From the NCBI GenBank assembly GCA_937907395.1, contig CALCII010000012.1, positions 124,001-188,000 of the forward strand: 64,000 nt of DNA, written 5' to 3'. How positions within the stretch are numbered: position 1 is the first letter of the stretch; each line of letters begins with the position of its first letter. Below are positions 8,090 to 16,748 of this stretch, in pieces. Below the pieces are notes generated by a model. It saw only the letters and a program-made list of their open reading frames with translations. It had not been told where the DNA came from and did no database searches. Source of the DNA: an uncultured Chitinophagaceae bacterium. GTDB lineage: Bacteria; Bacteroidota; Bacteroidia; Chitinophagales; Chitinophagaceae. The position numbers and the translations under genes are program-made.

Positions 8090-9259
8090 TCATTTACCGA
8101 AAGCTTTCCGGAAAGCCTGATCTAAATCAGCTATAAGGTAGGCCGGGTCTTCCAGTCCCACGTACATCCGCATCATCTGATGTTCCGGGTTGGCCGGGTT
8201 AAAATCTTCCTCCTTTATTCCGGCGCATTTGGGCAGTAGCAGACTTTCGTGCCCGCCCCAGCTTACCGCCATCATAATATGTTGCAGGCTTTCGCAAAAG
8301 GTTACAATCTGCTGCCGGCTTTCTGCTTTTACATAAAAGGAAAACAAACCGGGCGCCTCCTTCATTTGCTTCCTGGCAAGTTTCGGCTGACTGAAACTTT
8401 CATCAAATGGATAGATAATGGACGCAACGGCCGGGTGTTGTTTCACAAAGCTCACCACTTGTTTGGTGGATTGGCTGATGCGTTCCAGCCGGGCCGGCAA
8501 GGTCCGTAATCCACGTATAAGCAGCCAGGCATTGAAAGGCTGTATGCCGCTGCCGATGTTCATGTACTCACTATCGAATATTTTTTTGATCATGGCCTTA
8601 CTGCCGCTTAAAACCCCGCCCAACGTATCGCTATGCCCGCCGATGTATTTGGTAGCCGTTTGCATGGCAAGATCTACTCCCATTTCAATCACATTCTGAT
8701 ATAACGGTGTACAGTAACTGTTATCGATCAATGTAACAATGTTACGTTCCCGAGCAAAAGTTGTAATAGCGGGAATATCCTGTAATGCAAAATCCCAGCT
8801 GTTGGGTGTTTCCAGGTAATAGAAGGTAGTATTAGGTTGTGTAGCTTTGAAATAATTGGCCGCATCTCTCCCATCCACATAGGTGGTGGTTACACCAAAA
8901 CGGGGAAGTATGATATCAAACATACGTTGCACCCATGAATACGGCTTTTGCACGCTTACAATATGATCGCCTGCTTTTACATTGGCCAGTACACCGGCAA
9001 AGATGGCCGCTGCACCGTTGCTGAACACCAGGCAATCTTCGGCCCCATCCAATGCCGCCAGTTTTTTTCTCAGAATATCAACTGTTGGGTTTAATCCCCG
9101 GCTGTAGAGGTAGGTGCTCATTTCATCCTGAAAAGCACTGCGCAACTCATCTACTTTTTTGAAACGGAAATTGCTCGTTTGTACAATGGGAGGCGCCACC
9201 GCATTGAAATACAAATCACGGTCTTCTCCCAGTTCATTGATGATATATGATAAGTCCAT
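8090..9259 (-). CDS. Trans-sulfuration family PLP enzyme (cystathionine gamma-synthase/lyase or methionine gamma-lyase type)
   Basis: A 389-residue Cys/Met-metabolism PLP-dependent enzyme. The Schiff-base lysine is K204 in ATKYIGGHSDTLGG. Other family signatures are YLYSRGLNPTVDILRKKLAALDGAE (split over residues 50-75), LIDNSYCTPLYQNVIEMGVD and VSWGGHESLLL. Members cleave or form C-S bonds in cystathionine, homocysteine or methionine; the exact reaction cannot be decided from these motifs. It is the last gene of an operon with an APC permease and a VOC protein (gaps 6 and 9 bp), which suggests import and breakdown of an amino acid, possibly sulfur-containing. Confidence 0.88.
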   Translation of the reverse strand: MDLSYIINELGEDRDLYFNAVAPPIVQTSNFRFKKVDELRSAFQDEMSTYLYSRGLNPTVDILRKKLAALDGAEDCLVFSNGAAAIFAGVLANVKAGDHIVSVQKPYSWVQRMFDIILPRFGVTTTYVDGRDAANYFKATQPNTTFYYLETPNSWDFALQDIPAITTFARERNIVTLIDNSYCTPLYQNVIEMGVDLAMQTATKYIGGHSDTLGGVLSGSKAMIKKIFDSEYMNIGSGIQPFNAWLLIRGLRTLPARLERISQSTKQVVSFVKQHPAVASIIYPFDESFSQPKLARKQMKEAPGLFSFYVKAESRQQIVTFCESLQHIMMAVSWGGHESLLLPKCAGIKEEDFNPANPEHQMMRMYVGLEDPAYLIADLDQAFRKAFGK

Positions 9260-9268
9260 AATGAGTTA

Positions 9269-9616
9269 TTATGCGCCGGTTATAAATCCAACATGATTAC
9301 CAAAGGGATCGGCCACAACAGCAACAAACGTGGGGCCGCCAACATTAGTAACCGGCTTCACGATTGCAGCACCAATGGATACTGCCTTAGCTACTGCTGA
9401 TTCTATCTCTTCCACAGCCCAATACATTTCACTATGGTTGCCCTGTTGTACACCGGTAAGATCGGGATCCAGCCCCAGTTCATACCCATTGATATCAAAC
9501 CCTACATAAAATGGTTCATCAAAATAAGGTTGTATGCCCGTTAACCTGGTATACCATTCTTTTGCTTGTTGCAAATCACTTACGTGATAAATAACAGTGC
9601 GGAGCTTTTGTAACAT
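9269..9616 (-). CDS. VOC-fold (glyoxalase/bleomycin-resistance superfamily) protein
   Basis: A 115-residue single-module VOC protein with the typical layout: RTVIYHVSDLQQAKEWYTRL at the N-terminus and ADPFGNHVGFI at the C-terminus. A glutamate at the C-terminal metal site is replaced by histidine/valine (GNHVGF), so classical metal binding is uncertain. Substrate unknown. It sits between the permease and the PLP enzyme with gaps of only 6 and 9 bp, so it probably belongs to the same pathway. Confidence 0.8.
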   Translation of the reverse strand: MLQKLRTVIYHVSDLQQAKEWYTRLTGIQPYFDEPFYVGFDINGYELGLDPDLTGVQQGNHSEMYWAVEEIESAVAKAVSIGAAIVKPVTNVGGPTFVAVVADPFGNHVGFITGA

Positions 9617-9622
9617 GACCGG

Positions 9623-10936
9623 TTATTTTTTTCGATGAAACAGAAAGTAGATGACTGCAAAGGTAACCAACAGGGCCACACCTGTAAGTGCAGCTTTGGG
9701 ATCGGCAATGGTGATACTTGTTCCCACAAATAAATAAGCACTCATAAATACAATGGGCAGCAGCGGGAACAATTTCATTTTGTAGATGCCCGTCCCATCG
9801 AGGTGTTTGGTTTTTTTGCGGAACCAGAAGATGGTGGCGCTGCTGAGAATCATACCAAAACAATCAAGGAAAATAGTGAAGGTGAGAATCTGTTCAAATT
9901 GTTGTGAGAAAAATAAAATCACCATACAAAGTGCTGCAAAAACAGTAAGCGAAAATGTCAACACGTCTTTATGATTCTTCTTTGCAAAAATGCGTGGCAG
10001 ACTTCCGTCTTCGCCCATAGCATACATTACACGGGGATTACTCATGAGCAATCCGTTTACATAAGCCAACACGCCCAGGAATAAAAAGGCAGAGAATACA
10101 GTTGCACCTGTTGGACCGAAGATTTTATCCATCACCACATAGGCAATCTCACGCTCATTCTTCATCTGTTCAAAACCAATAAGCTTATAGTAGCTAAGGT
10201 TCACCAGAAGGTATAAGACAATAATGATTGTAATGCCAATAAAAATTCCCCTTGGAATTGTTCTGGAAGGCTGCTGCACTTCCTGCCCGAAGTTGATGGT
10301 TTGCTGATAACCCCCATATGTAAACGAAACCGCAATGAGGCTCACTCCAAGACTTTTAATCCAGTCGAGGGAAGTAACAGGGTTAACCGGTTGACTGGTT
10401 GAAAGGGTCGCATATTCACTTGGAAAAAACAAAGCACCTATCAATACAATCACCATGAGAATCTTAATCACCATCAACACATTTTGCGTTCCCGAACTCA
10501 TTCTTAAGCCACGCAGGTTGATGATATAAAAAACAACAATCGCCACAGCACTAACCATGGCTCTGTGAATATCTGTCCACTCACCGGGAATAAGTTTGAG
10601 CAGGTACCCACTTCCAATCAACGCCACACCACTGAGGCTGGCAGCATTGCTTACCAGTATCAAACAATTAATGGCAAAAGCAATGCTGGGATGGTAGGCT
10701 TCGGCAAAAACTTTATAATAACCACCGGTGGCCGGGTAGCGGCTTCCTATTTCGGCATAAGTAAGGGCACCGGATAAAGCAACTAATCCGCCAATGATCC
10801 AGGCACTGAAATAAACAGAAGGAGTTATGGCATCTTTAGCACTGGTGGCAGCTGTCCGGAAGATGCCCATACCAATCACCAGTCCCACCACAATCATTAC
10901 AAAAGAAAATAAGTTGAGCTTATTATTGGTTTGCAT
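9623..10936 (-). CDS. APC-family amino acid permease
   Basis: A 437-residue inner-membrane transporter with about 12 hydrophobic helices. The N-terminal helix carries the APC substrate-site motif VIGMGIFRTAATSAKD, followed by SGALTYAEIGSRYPATGGYYKVF, both characteristic of the LAT/YfnA branch. It lacks a soluble C-terminal domain. First gene of a three-gene operon ending in the trans-sulfuration-type enzyme. The amino acid transported is not evident. A 7-bp hairpin at 10959-10977 lies in its leader. Confidence 0.88.
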   Translation of the reverse strand: MQTNNKLNLFSFVMIVVGLVIGMGIFRTAATSAKDAITPSVYFSAWIIGGLVALSGALTYAEIGSRYPATGGYYKVFAEAYHPSIAFAINCLILVSNAASLSGVALIGSGYLLKLIPGEWTDIHRAMVSAVAIVVFYIINLRGLRMSSGTQNVLMVIKILMVIVLIGALFFPSEYATLSTSQPVNPVTSLDWIKSLGVSLIAVSFTYGGYQQTINFGQEVQQPSRTIPRGIFIGITIIIVLYLLVNLSYYKLIGFEQMKNEREIAYVVMDKIFGPTGATVFSAFLFLGVLAYVNGLLMSNPRVMYAMGEDGSLPRIFAKKNHKDVLTFSLTVFAALCMVILFFSQQFEQILTFTIFLDCFGMILSSATIFWFRKKTKHLDGTGIYKMKLFPLLPIVFMSAYLFVGTSITIADPKAALTGVALLVTFAVIYFLFHRKK

Positions 10937-11000
10937 GTAACTATCGAATGAAGTTTGAAGATAAGCGTTCCTTATCTAAGAACATCATCCGGCAGGTGGA

Positions 11001-11753
11001 TCATTGACGAACGGGCGGACAAGCCCAGCTGTTTTTCCTTCCAAACCTGTAAACCAATCCCACACCAATATTATAATAATGATCCTTTCGTGATGGATTA
11101 GCAGCTTTGCTGAAACCATCCAGGTAGTCGGTAAATAAAATCCTGTACCCCAGTTCTGCATTCAACACCAGGTTGGATGAAATAGCATACCTGAGCCCGG
11201 CACCAACAGGTACCGCTGCTGTAACCCGTGGTGTACGGTGGGCCATGTCTTCTGCGATCCGTGCCAATAAATCAGTTGATTGAAAATGGGATGCATTGAA
11301 ATTACTCCAGTCACGTTTCACCTTTAAAAAAGTTATTGCCACACCACCAAAAGCATAAGGAGTGATTCGTTTGCCAATATCATTATCCCAACCTGATGGG
11401 GTATACATGAGTTGGGGTGAAATCTCGGTGAGTCTGGAGTGGAAGTTAAAATTTCGTTGCTGTCGGTAGGCTGGCGAACTGTATTTAGCATCATCCCCAT
11501 GCAGAGAAGCCCGTGTAAGATTCAAACGCAATGCGAAATTGGGATTGAACTTTCGGGTTCCCTGAATAAAAAAACCAGGCCGCATCGTGTTAACCGCCCC
11601 CATCGCCCATGGAGTAAGGTCGCCCTGGTATACAAACGCACCCAGGCCAGCGCCGATCTCATATTTAGAAATTTTCTTTTGGGCAGAAGTTGAAACAGAA
11701 AAAAAGATACAAACCAGAAAGAGCATTGTAACAAAGCGGAATATGCATTTCAT
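11001..11753 (-). CDS. Small outer-membrane beta-barrel protein (DUF6089-like)
   Basis: About 250 residues. The signal peptide begins at M of MKCIFRFVTMLFLVCIFF and ends TSAQ, so I start at ATG 11753; the longer frame to 11792 adds 13 residues before the signal. The body alternates hydrophobic and polar residues. Recognisable segments are YEIGAGLGAFVYQGDL near the N-terminus, YAFGGVAITF, and LNAELGYRILFTDYLDG near the C-terminus. It resembles the protein at 32768-33613 in the same segments. Role unknown; structural or porin-like is a guess. Confidence 0.75.
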   Translation of the reverse strand: MKCIFRFVTMLFLVCIFFSVSTSAQKKISKYEIGAGLGAFVYQGDLTPWAMGAVNTMRPGFFIQGTRKFNPNFALRLNLTRASLHGDDAKYSSPAYRQQRNFNFHSRLTEISPQLMYTPSGWDNDIGKRITPYAFGGVAITFLKVKRDWSNFNASHFQSTDLLARIAEDMAHRTPRVTAAVPVGAGLRYAISSNLVLNAELGYRILFTDYLDGFSKAANPSRKDHYYNIGVGLVYRFGRKNSWACPPVRQ

Positions 11754-11975
11754 ATTGATGGATTGAAAAGTGACAGGGAGTCCTTTTCTCATACATGCAG
11801 CAGCTCAGTAAATTGAATAGGGAAAATAATTCAGCGGTTACGTAAGAAACGACAGGATGTTTCAAATATTGCAAAGAGCGATAAGAACTTTGTCATTACC
11901 GCTATCCCTGCTACTCAATATTTTTTTCAACAGGTATTGTGAACAAGATTATTTCAGTTCCATTGATCATCCGTC
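11754..11975. other. Intergenic region before the cobalamin unit
   Basis: About 220 bp between the barrel gene and the btuB promoter. I see no ORF, no tRNA and no convincing terminator here. Promoters for the leftward barrel gene should lie in it, but no clear TAnnTTTG was found. Confidence 0.5.
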
Positions 11976-11983
11976 TACATTTG
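11976..11983 (+). promoter_or_regulatory. -7 box of the btuB transcript
   Basis: TACATTTG is a full match to TAnnTTTG and sits just before the riboswitch, so transcription would begin near 11990, at the 5' edge of the aptamer. The position supports the riboswitch being transcribed from here. Confidence 0.55.
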
Positions 11984-11991
11984 TGCCCGTA

Positions 11992-12150
11992 TTGGTTCCC
12001 GAACGTTCGGGATGAAAAGGGAATCCGGTGTAAATCCGGAGCTATCCCCGTAGCTGTAAGCTCCATACGATTGATCAGGTAACATGCCACTGTTTATAGA
12101 ACGGGAAGGCCCTGATCAACGGAGCAAGCCAGAAGACCTGCCATACACAA
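11992..12150 (+). ncRNA. Cobalamin (B12) riboswitch
   Basis: The leader contains the conserved aptamer parts in order: a GC hairpin (CCCGAACGTTCGGG), GGGAATCCGGTGTAAATCC, CCCCGTAGCTGTAAGC, the TGCCACTGT element, GGGAAGGC, and the B12 box AGCCAGAAGACCTGCC at 12127-12142. Such RNAs bind adenosylcobalamin and shut off downstream B12 uptake genes. The expression platform lies in the remaining 130 nt before the receptor gene; it has no T-run, so control is more likely at translation initiation. Boundaries are approximate. Confidence 0.95.
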
Positions 12151-12278
12151 ACATTCATTTTGCTTTCGGGTGAAAGGCAAGAGATGTAAAAGCCTCCGGG
12201 CATTTATATTTCTATCTCCTTTTGTTGACCAGTTCAACAAGTTTACACGAAAGCAGTCACTTTAAACCCTTTTTCAAC

Positions 12279-14216
12279 ATGAAGAAGCAATTGTTTTTTG
12301 TGGCTGCATTATTAACAGGCAGCTACGTGCAGGCGCAAACAGACAGCAGCGCCAAACCATTAGATGAAATTATTGTAACAGCCAACCGTCTGGAACAAAA
12401 GCAATCACAAACCGGAAAGGTAGTGACCGTGATTGGTAAAGATGTGCTGGAGAAAAGTGCGGGTAAAACCGTATCACAAGTATTGAACGAGCAGGCAGGG
12501 ATTGTGATTAACGGTGCCTTAAACAATGCAGGCACGGTACAAACAGTATTCATGCGTGGCGGTTCCAGCGGAAGGGTATTGGTATTAGTGGATGGTATTC
12601 CTGCAGGTGACCCCTCTTTTATTAATAATGAAATGGATCTCAATTTCTTTTCATTGAATGATGTGGAACGGATTGAAATTGCCCGTGGTGCACAATCCAC
12701 CTTGTATGGAAGTGATGCGGTGGCAGGTGTGATTAATATCATTACCATAAAAAAACAAATCAGCAAACCAGCGAATCTCAAGGCAACCGTTATTGGCGGC
12801 AACAAAGGAACCTTCCGTGGTAACATTCAATTCTATGGAAAAGAAAAGAATCTTACCTATCAGGCACGATATTCCACTATCAACACGAATGGTTTTTCAT
12901 CAGCCTACGATAAAACAGGCGCCGGTAATTTTGATAATGATGGTTATCATGGCCATATCGCCAATGCATCGATACAATACCAGGCCAATCAGCAACTCTC
13001 CTTCCGCAGCTTTGTGCAATACAGCCAATACAAAAGCGATGTGGATTTAGGTACTTTTCGTGATGATAAAGATTTTACCATCAATAACAGAATCTTCACA
13101 AGCGGCGTCGGTTTCCAGTTTAAAACCGATGCAGTTACCATTACAGGGAATTATCAATACACAGAGAACAAACGCCGCTTTTTGAACGACAGTGCTGATA
13201 TAACCGGGTTTTCCAAATACGAATCCGAAAATTATTTCAGTAAATCACAGTACACAGAATTATACGCCACAATCCGACTATCTAAAAACTTTACCTTGTT
13301 ACAAGGAGCGGATTACCGTTACGGATCTTATAACAGCAGTTATTTATCCATCAGCTCTTACGGACCTTATGCAACCAAATTCCGGGACACTTCCGTAAGC
13401 CAAGCGTCCATGTATGGTTCATTGATTTACACAGGGCTTCAGAAAAAACTGAACATTGAACTGGGCGGACGTTTAAATGTGCATAGCCGTTATGGAAGCA
13501 ATTATACATATACATTCAACCCCAGTTATACCGTATCAAAAACCGTCAGAGCTTTTGGTAGTATTGCCACAGGATTTAAAGCTCCGGGATTGTATCAATT
13601 GTATTCTGATTATGGAAACGCTAACCTGAAACCCGAAGAGAGTATTAACTACGAAGCCGGATTGCAGTTCAGCCATACCAAAGCAAAACTCACTCACAGA
13701 CTCGTTTACTTCTATCGTGAAATAAAGAATGGAATTGATTTTGATTACAACTATTATGTGTACTTCAACTTCAACAAACAGTTTGTGCGTGGATTGGAAT
13801 ATGAAGCTAAAGTACAATTGCTTCCCTCTGTTATTGTTGCCGGGAATTATACCTATATCAACGGAACAGAAATGACGCAGAGCCGGATTACATTTACCGA
13901 TACAGCTTACAGCTATTTACTGAGAAGGCCTGCCCATTCATTGAATATCACTATCAATTATCAATGGAAGGAAAAGCTGAATGTTTCAGTAAGCAACCGT
14001 TATGTAAGCAAACGCAATGATGTGGCAGGATACCAGGTTCCCGATGAAGCATTAAAAGCCTATTTCCTGATGAATTTTTATGCCGATTACAGGTTCAATA
14101 CCAGGGTTCGTTTTTTTGCAGATGCACAAAACATCACCAATACAAAGTTTTTTGACCTGAGAGGTTTCAACAGTATTCCATTTCTTGTTTCAGCCGGTGT
14201 AACCGTTACACTTTAA
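12279..14216 (+). CDS. btuB: BtuB-like TonB-dependent cobalamin receptor
   Basis: A 645-residue outer-membrane receptor. The signal peptide is MKKQLFFVAALLTGSYVQAQ, which fixes the start at ATG 12279; the longer frame begins at a TTG inside the leader. A TonB-box-like DEIIVTANR follows at about residue 28, then a plug domain (MRGGSSGRVLVLVDGIPAGD, IEIARGAQSTLYGSDAVAGVINI) and a 22-strand-type barrel. The size matches BtuB (about 600-650 aa) rather than the SusC-type receptors of about 1000 aa. The upstream B12 riboswitch strongly supports cobalamin as ligand. No BtuF/C/D genes lie next to it. Confidence 0.92.
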   Translation: MKKQLFFVAALLTGSYVQAQTDSSAKPLDEIIVTANRLEQKQSQTGKVVTVIGKDVLEKSAGKTVSQVLNEQAGIVINGALNNAGTVQTVFMRGGSSGRVLVLVDGIPAGDPSFINNEMDLNFFSLNDVERIEIARGAQSTLYGSDAVAGVINIITIKKQISKPANLKATVIGGNKGTFRGNIQFYGKEKNLTYQARYSTINTNGFSSAYDKTGAGNFDNDGYHGHIANASIQYQANQQLSFRSFVQYSQYKSDVDLGTFRDDKDFTINNRIFTSGVGFQFKTDAVTITGNYQYTENKRRFLNDSADITGFSKYESENYFSKSQYTELYATIRLSKNFTLLQGADYRYGSYNSSYLSISSYGPYATKFRDTSVSQASMYGSLIYTGLQKKLNIELGGRLNVHSRYGSNYTYTFNPSYTVSKTVRAFGSIATGFKAPGLYQLYSDYGNANLKPEESINYEAGLQFSHTKAKLTHRLVYFYREIKNGIDFDYNYYVYFNFNKQFVRGLEYEAKVQLLPSVIVAGNYTYINGTEMTQSRITFTDTAYSYLLRRPAHSLNITINYQWKEKLNVSVSNRYVSKRNDVAGYQVPDEALKAYFLMNFYADYRFNTRVRFFADAQNITNTKFFDLRGFNSIPFLVSAGVTVTL

Positions 14217-14223
14217 AAATAAC

Positions 14224-14268
14224 AGGGCCCCTGTACATACAAACAAGTAGCAGCAGGGGCCTTTTCTA
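14224..14268 (+). terminator. Terminator of btuB
   Basis: GGCCCCTG and CAGGGGCC pair across a loop of about 20 bases and are followed by TTTTCT. It lies 10 bp after the receptor stop codon. Confidence 0.8.
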
Positions 14269-14299
14269 TTCTGTTATTTCCAAATCTGGTTTGAAAGAC

Positions 14300-14307
14300 T
14301 ATTTTTG
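14300..14307 (+). promoter_or_regulatory. -7 box of the marC-family gene
   Basis: TATTTTTG matches TAnnTTTG and lies 16 bp before the ATG at 14323. It overlaps the in-frame TTG at 14305, which therefore cannot be the start. Confidence 0.45.
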
Positions 14308-14322
14308 TCAAAACACATCATC

Positions 14323-14916
14323 ATGGAATGGGATTTCAAAGAACTCTTAACACTCACGTTCACACTGTTTGCGGTGATTGATATTGTGGGCTCGGTTCCC
14401 ATGCTCATTTCATTAAAAGAAAAGCTGGGCGGTATTAATGCCTGGAGAGCTACATTGATCTCCGGTGCCCTGATGGTGCTTTTTTTCTTTTTAGGAAAAC
14501 CGTTTTTAAACCTGTTAGGGGTGGATATTAAATCCTTTGCCGTAGCCGGTTCAATTGTGATTTTTATATTGGGACTGGAGATGGTACTGGGTATCGAATT
14601 CTTCAAAGGCGACAACAATCCAAAAGCCGGAACGATTGTACCAATTGCGTTTCCATTGATTGCAGGTTCGGGTACACTCACAACGATTATGTCGCTCAAA
14701 GCCACTTATGAACGGCACGATAAAAATGAAATGATTATTTTACTGGCGATCCTGATCAACCTGATCATTATTTACATTGTTTTACGTTCACTGAATAAAG
14801 TTGAAAAATTACTCGGGCCAGCCGGATTAATTGCTGTACGAAAGTTTTTTGGCGTAATTTTGCTCGCCATTGGAATCAAGATCTTCGGCAGTAATGTGGG
14901 AGGCTTGATCAAGTGA
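14323..14916 (+). CDS. MarC-family integral membrane protein
   Basis: A 197-residue protein with six predicted hydrophobic helices. Family segments are LFAVIDIVGSVPMLISL in helix 1, IFILGLEMVLG, and the central PIAFPLIAGSGTLTTIMSL, which is typical of MarC/UPF0056. The family has no firmly known function; the old link to multiple antibiotic resistance was withdrawn. I start at ATG 14323 because an upstream TTG overlaps the promoter. tRNA-Arg begins 7 bp after its stop, so both may share a transcript. Confidence 0.88.
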   Translation: MEWDFKELLTLTFTLFAVIDIVGSVPMLISLKEKLGGINAWRATLISGALMVLFFFLGKPFLNLLGVDIKSFAVAGSIVIFILGLEMVLGIEFFKGDNNPKAGTIVPIAFPLIAGSGTLTTIMSLKATYERHDKNEMIILLAILINLIIIYIVLRSLNKVEKLLGPAGLIAVRKFFGVILLAIGIKIFGSNVGGLIK

Positions 14917-14923
14917 TAATACC

Positions 14924-14995
14924 GGCCTCGTAGTACAATGGATAGTATAAGAGTTTCCGAAGCTCCAGATTCAGGTTCGATTCCTGACGAGGCTA
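14924..14995 (+). tRNA. tRNA-Arg (anticodon CCG)
   Basis: A 72-nt cloverleaf can be folded by hand: acceptor GGCCTCG/CGAGGCT (first pair G-U), D arm GTAC/GTAT, anticodon arm AGAGT-TTCCGAA-GCTCC with one A-C mismatch at its base, T arm TCAGG-TTCGATT-CCTGA, discriminator A. The loop places CCG at positions 34-36, which reads CGG arginine codons. CCA is not encoded. A hairpin terminator follows at 15007. Confidence 0.9.
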
Positions 14996-15027
14996 CTACT
15001 ATAAATGCGAAGTTCTGCTTCGCTTTT
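14976..15027 (+). repeat. Direct repeat copy 1: tRNA-Arg 3' end plus terminator
   Basis: This 52-bp segment starts in the T loop of the tRNA (TTCGATTCCTGACGAGGC) and runs through the downstream hairpin. An identical copy starts 118 bp later at 15094. It looks like a partial duplication or an old integration scar. Confidence 0.85.
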
Positions 15028-15030
15028 TTT
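15007..15030 (+). terminator. Terminator after tRNA-Arg
   Basis: A 6-bp stem (GCGAAG/CTTCGC) with a 5-base loop is followed by seven Ts, 12 bp after the tRNA. Confidence 0.8.
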
Positions 15031-15093
15031 ATTTCGTTTAATTCAGGCACCGACGCTGCGGTCGGTGTGCAGACCAGCAAGGCTGCGTCCGCA

Positions 15094-15145
15094 TTCGATT
15101 CCTGACGAGGCTACTACTATAAATGCGAAGTTCTGCTTCGCTTTT
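15094..15145 (+). repeat. Direct repeat copy 2: orphan tRNA-Arg 3' end plus terminator
   Basis: The copy matches 14976-15027 base for base, including the T loop, the 3' acceptor strand and the GCGAAG/CTTCGC hairpin (15125-15147). It lacks the 5' two thirds of a tRNA and cannot be functional as one. Between the copies lies a short hairpin (CACCGAC/GTCGGTG, about 15048-15068). Confidence 0.85.
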
Positions 15146-15147
15146 TT

Positions 15148-15397
15148 ATTGCGGATGATTGAGGAGTCAGCATATGCTTCAAAGTGAGCTTTATAGTAAA
15201 CACATGGCTTCACATAAAAAATCATAATTTATTTTTAAATCGCCAGATTATTAGAAAGGCGATTTCCCTGGACTTTAGAAATTCATATATCGAATACCGA
15301 TCAGTAAGAGATTTTATCAACAGCTAAATATTCGCCCATTGATTGGTAATAAAAATAGCCAATAATTCAGTCTATCTTTACTTATAAAATAAGCCCT
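15148..15397. other. Intergenic region upstream of the Kdp regulator
   Basis: About 250 bp, AT-rich, without an ORF. TATCTTTA near 15373-15380 is one base off the TAnnTTTG box and may be the regulator promoter. I found no sigma-54 promoter (GG-N10-GC) here. Confidence 0.4.
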
Positions 15398-16738
15398 TTG
15401 AATAAAGTATTAATAATAGACGACGAAGAAAGACTCAGAGCCCTGCTTTCCAAAATCATTAGCCTGGAAGGGTTTGAAGTATTTCAGGCAGGCGACGCAA
15501 AAACAGGACTTAAAAAACTTGAGATTACCGACATTGATGTAGTGATATGTGATGTGAAACTGCCTGATGCAAGCGGAGTCGATTTATCAAAAACAATTAA
15601 AGAAAAATACCCTGCAACAGAAATCATTTTACTTACAGCCTACGGCAACATTCCTGATGGCGTACAAGCTATTAAAAATGGAGCTTTTGACTATATTACT
15701 AAAGGAGATGATAACAATAAAATAATTCCATTACTCTATAAGGCAATTGAAAAAGTCTATTTATCAAAAAGAGTTTTACAATTAGAAAAACAACTTGGTT
15801 ACAAATACTCCTTCAATAGTATTTTAGGCAAATCCAAAATCATCCATTCTGCTGTAGATGCAGCCAGGAAAGTATCAGCCACAGATGCAACAGTTTTACT
15901 GGTGGGTGAAACAGGAACCGGAAAAGAGGTTTTTGCGCAGGCAATCCATGCTGCAAGTAATAGATCCCGCAAAAATTTCATAGCAGTGAACTGCTCTGCT
16001 TTCAGTAAAGAATTACTGGAAAATGAGTTATTTGGACATAAGGCTGGTGCATTTACCGGTGCCGTAAAAGACAGTAAAGGTATTTTTGAAGAAGCCGATA
16101 ACGGCACTGTTTTCTTAGATGAATTGGGCGAAATGCCTCTAGACCTTCAAGCCAAGCTATTAAGGGTATTGGAAACTGGTGAATTTTTAAAAGTTGGCGA
16201 TAGCAAATCAACAAAAGTTAATATCCGCATCATAGCAGCCACTAACAGAGATTTAAAAAAAGAAACTGAGGCGGGCAATTTCAGGGAAGATTTGTATTAC
16301 CGTATTTCCGTATTTACAATCGCATTACCCCCCCTGAGAGATAGAGTAAATGATATTGAAGAGCTAGCCAGATATTTCACCTCCCATTTTGCTGCTAAAA
16401 TCAATAAAAAATCAGTTAAATTATCAACAGCCTACCTTGATGCCCTGAAACAGCACCCATGGAAAGGCAACATAAGGGAGTTGAAAAACGTAATTGAGCG
16501 AAGTGTGATACTTACTGATGGAGATGAGTTGTTGCCCGAAACTCTTCCGATAGATTTTTACCAATCCACCTCTCTGGAATCCAAACCGCTATCTGCATTT
16601 GACCTTGCAAGTGCAGAAAAATTACATATTCAAAAAGTAATGAATTACACTCATGGTAATAAAACGGAAACTGCACGCCTCTTGAATATAGCCCTCACCA
16701 CTTTATATCGAAAACTGGAAGAATATAAAATTACCTGA
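15398..16738 (+). CDS. NtrC-type sigma-54-dependent response regulator (Kdp-associated)
   Basis: A 446-residue activator with three domains. The receiver (1-120) has D8/D9, phospho-acceptor D52, T80 and K102. The AAA+ domain (about 140-370) has Walker A GETGTGKE at 170-177 and the sigma-54 contact loop GAFTGA at 217-222. The C-terminal Fis-type HTH ends in GNKTETARLLNIALTTLYRKL. It activates promoters used by sigma-54 polymerase when phosphorylated. It precedes the kdp genes and is presumably the partner of the kinase at 23876, in place of the OmpR-type KdpE of Proteobacteria. The start is TTG, placing the usual KVLIIDDE at residues 3-10. A terminator follows. Confidence 0.92.
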   Translation: MNKVLIIDDEERLRALLSKIISLEGFEVFQAGDAKTGLKKLEITDIDVVICDVKLPDASGVDLSKTIKEKYPATEIILLTAYGNIPDGVQAIKNGAFDYITKGDDNNKIIPLLYKAIEKVYLSKRVLQLEKQLGYKYSFNSILGKSKIIHSAVDAARKVSATDATVLLVGETGTGKEVFAQAIHAASNRSRKNFIAVNCSAFSKELLENELFGHKAGAFTGAVKDSKGIFEEADNGTVFLDELGEMPLDLQAKLLRVLETGEFLKVGDSKSTKVNIRIIAATNRDLKKETEAGNFREDLYYRISVFTIALPPLRDRVNDIEELARYFTSHFAAKINKKSVKLSTAYLDALKQHPWKGNIRELKNVIERSVILTDGDELLPETLPIDFYQSTSLESKPLSAFDLASAEKLHIQKVMNYTHGNKTETARLLNIALTTLYRKLEEYKIT

Positions 16739-16748
16739 CCATTTCAAA

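Noticed and set aside
10959..10977. Hairpin AGATAAG/CTTATCT between the barrel and permease genes
   Set aside because: No T-run follows on either strand, so it is not a standard terminator. It may be an operator, but nothing supports that.
14996..15147. A genomic island flanked by attL and attR at tRNA-Arg
   Set aside because: The two copies are only 118 bp apart, no integrase gene is in the window, and no further copy was seen after the kdp region.
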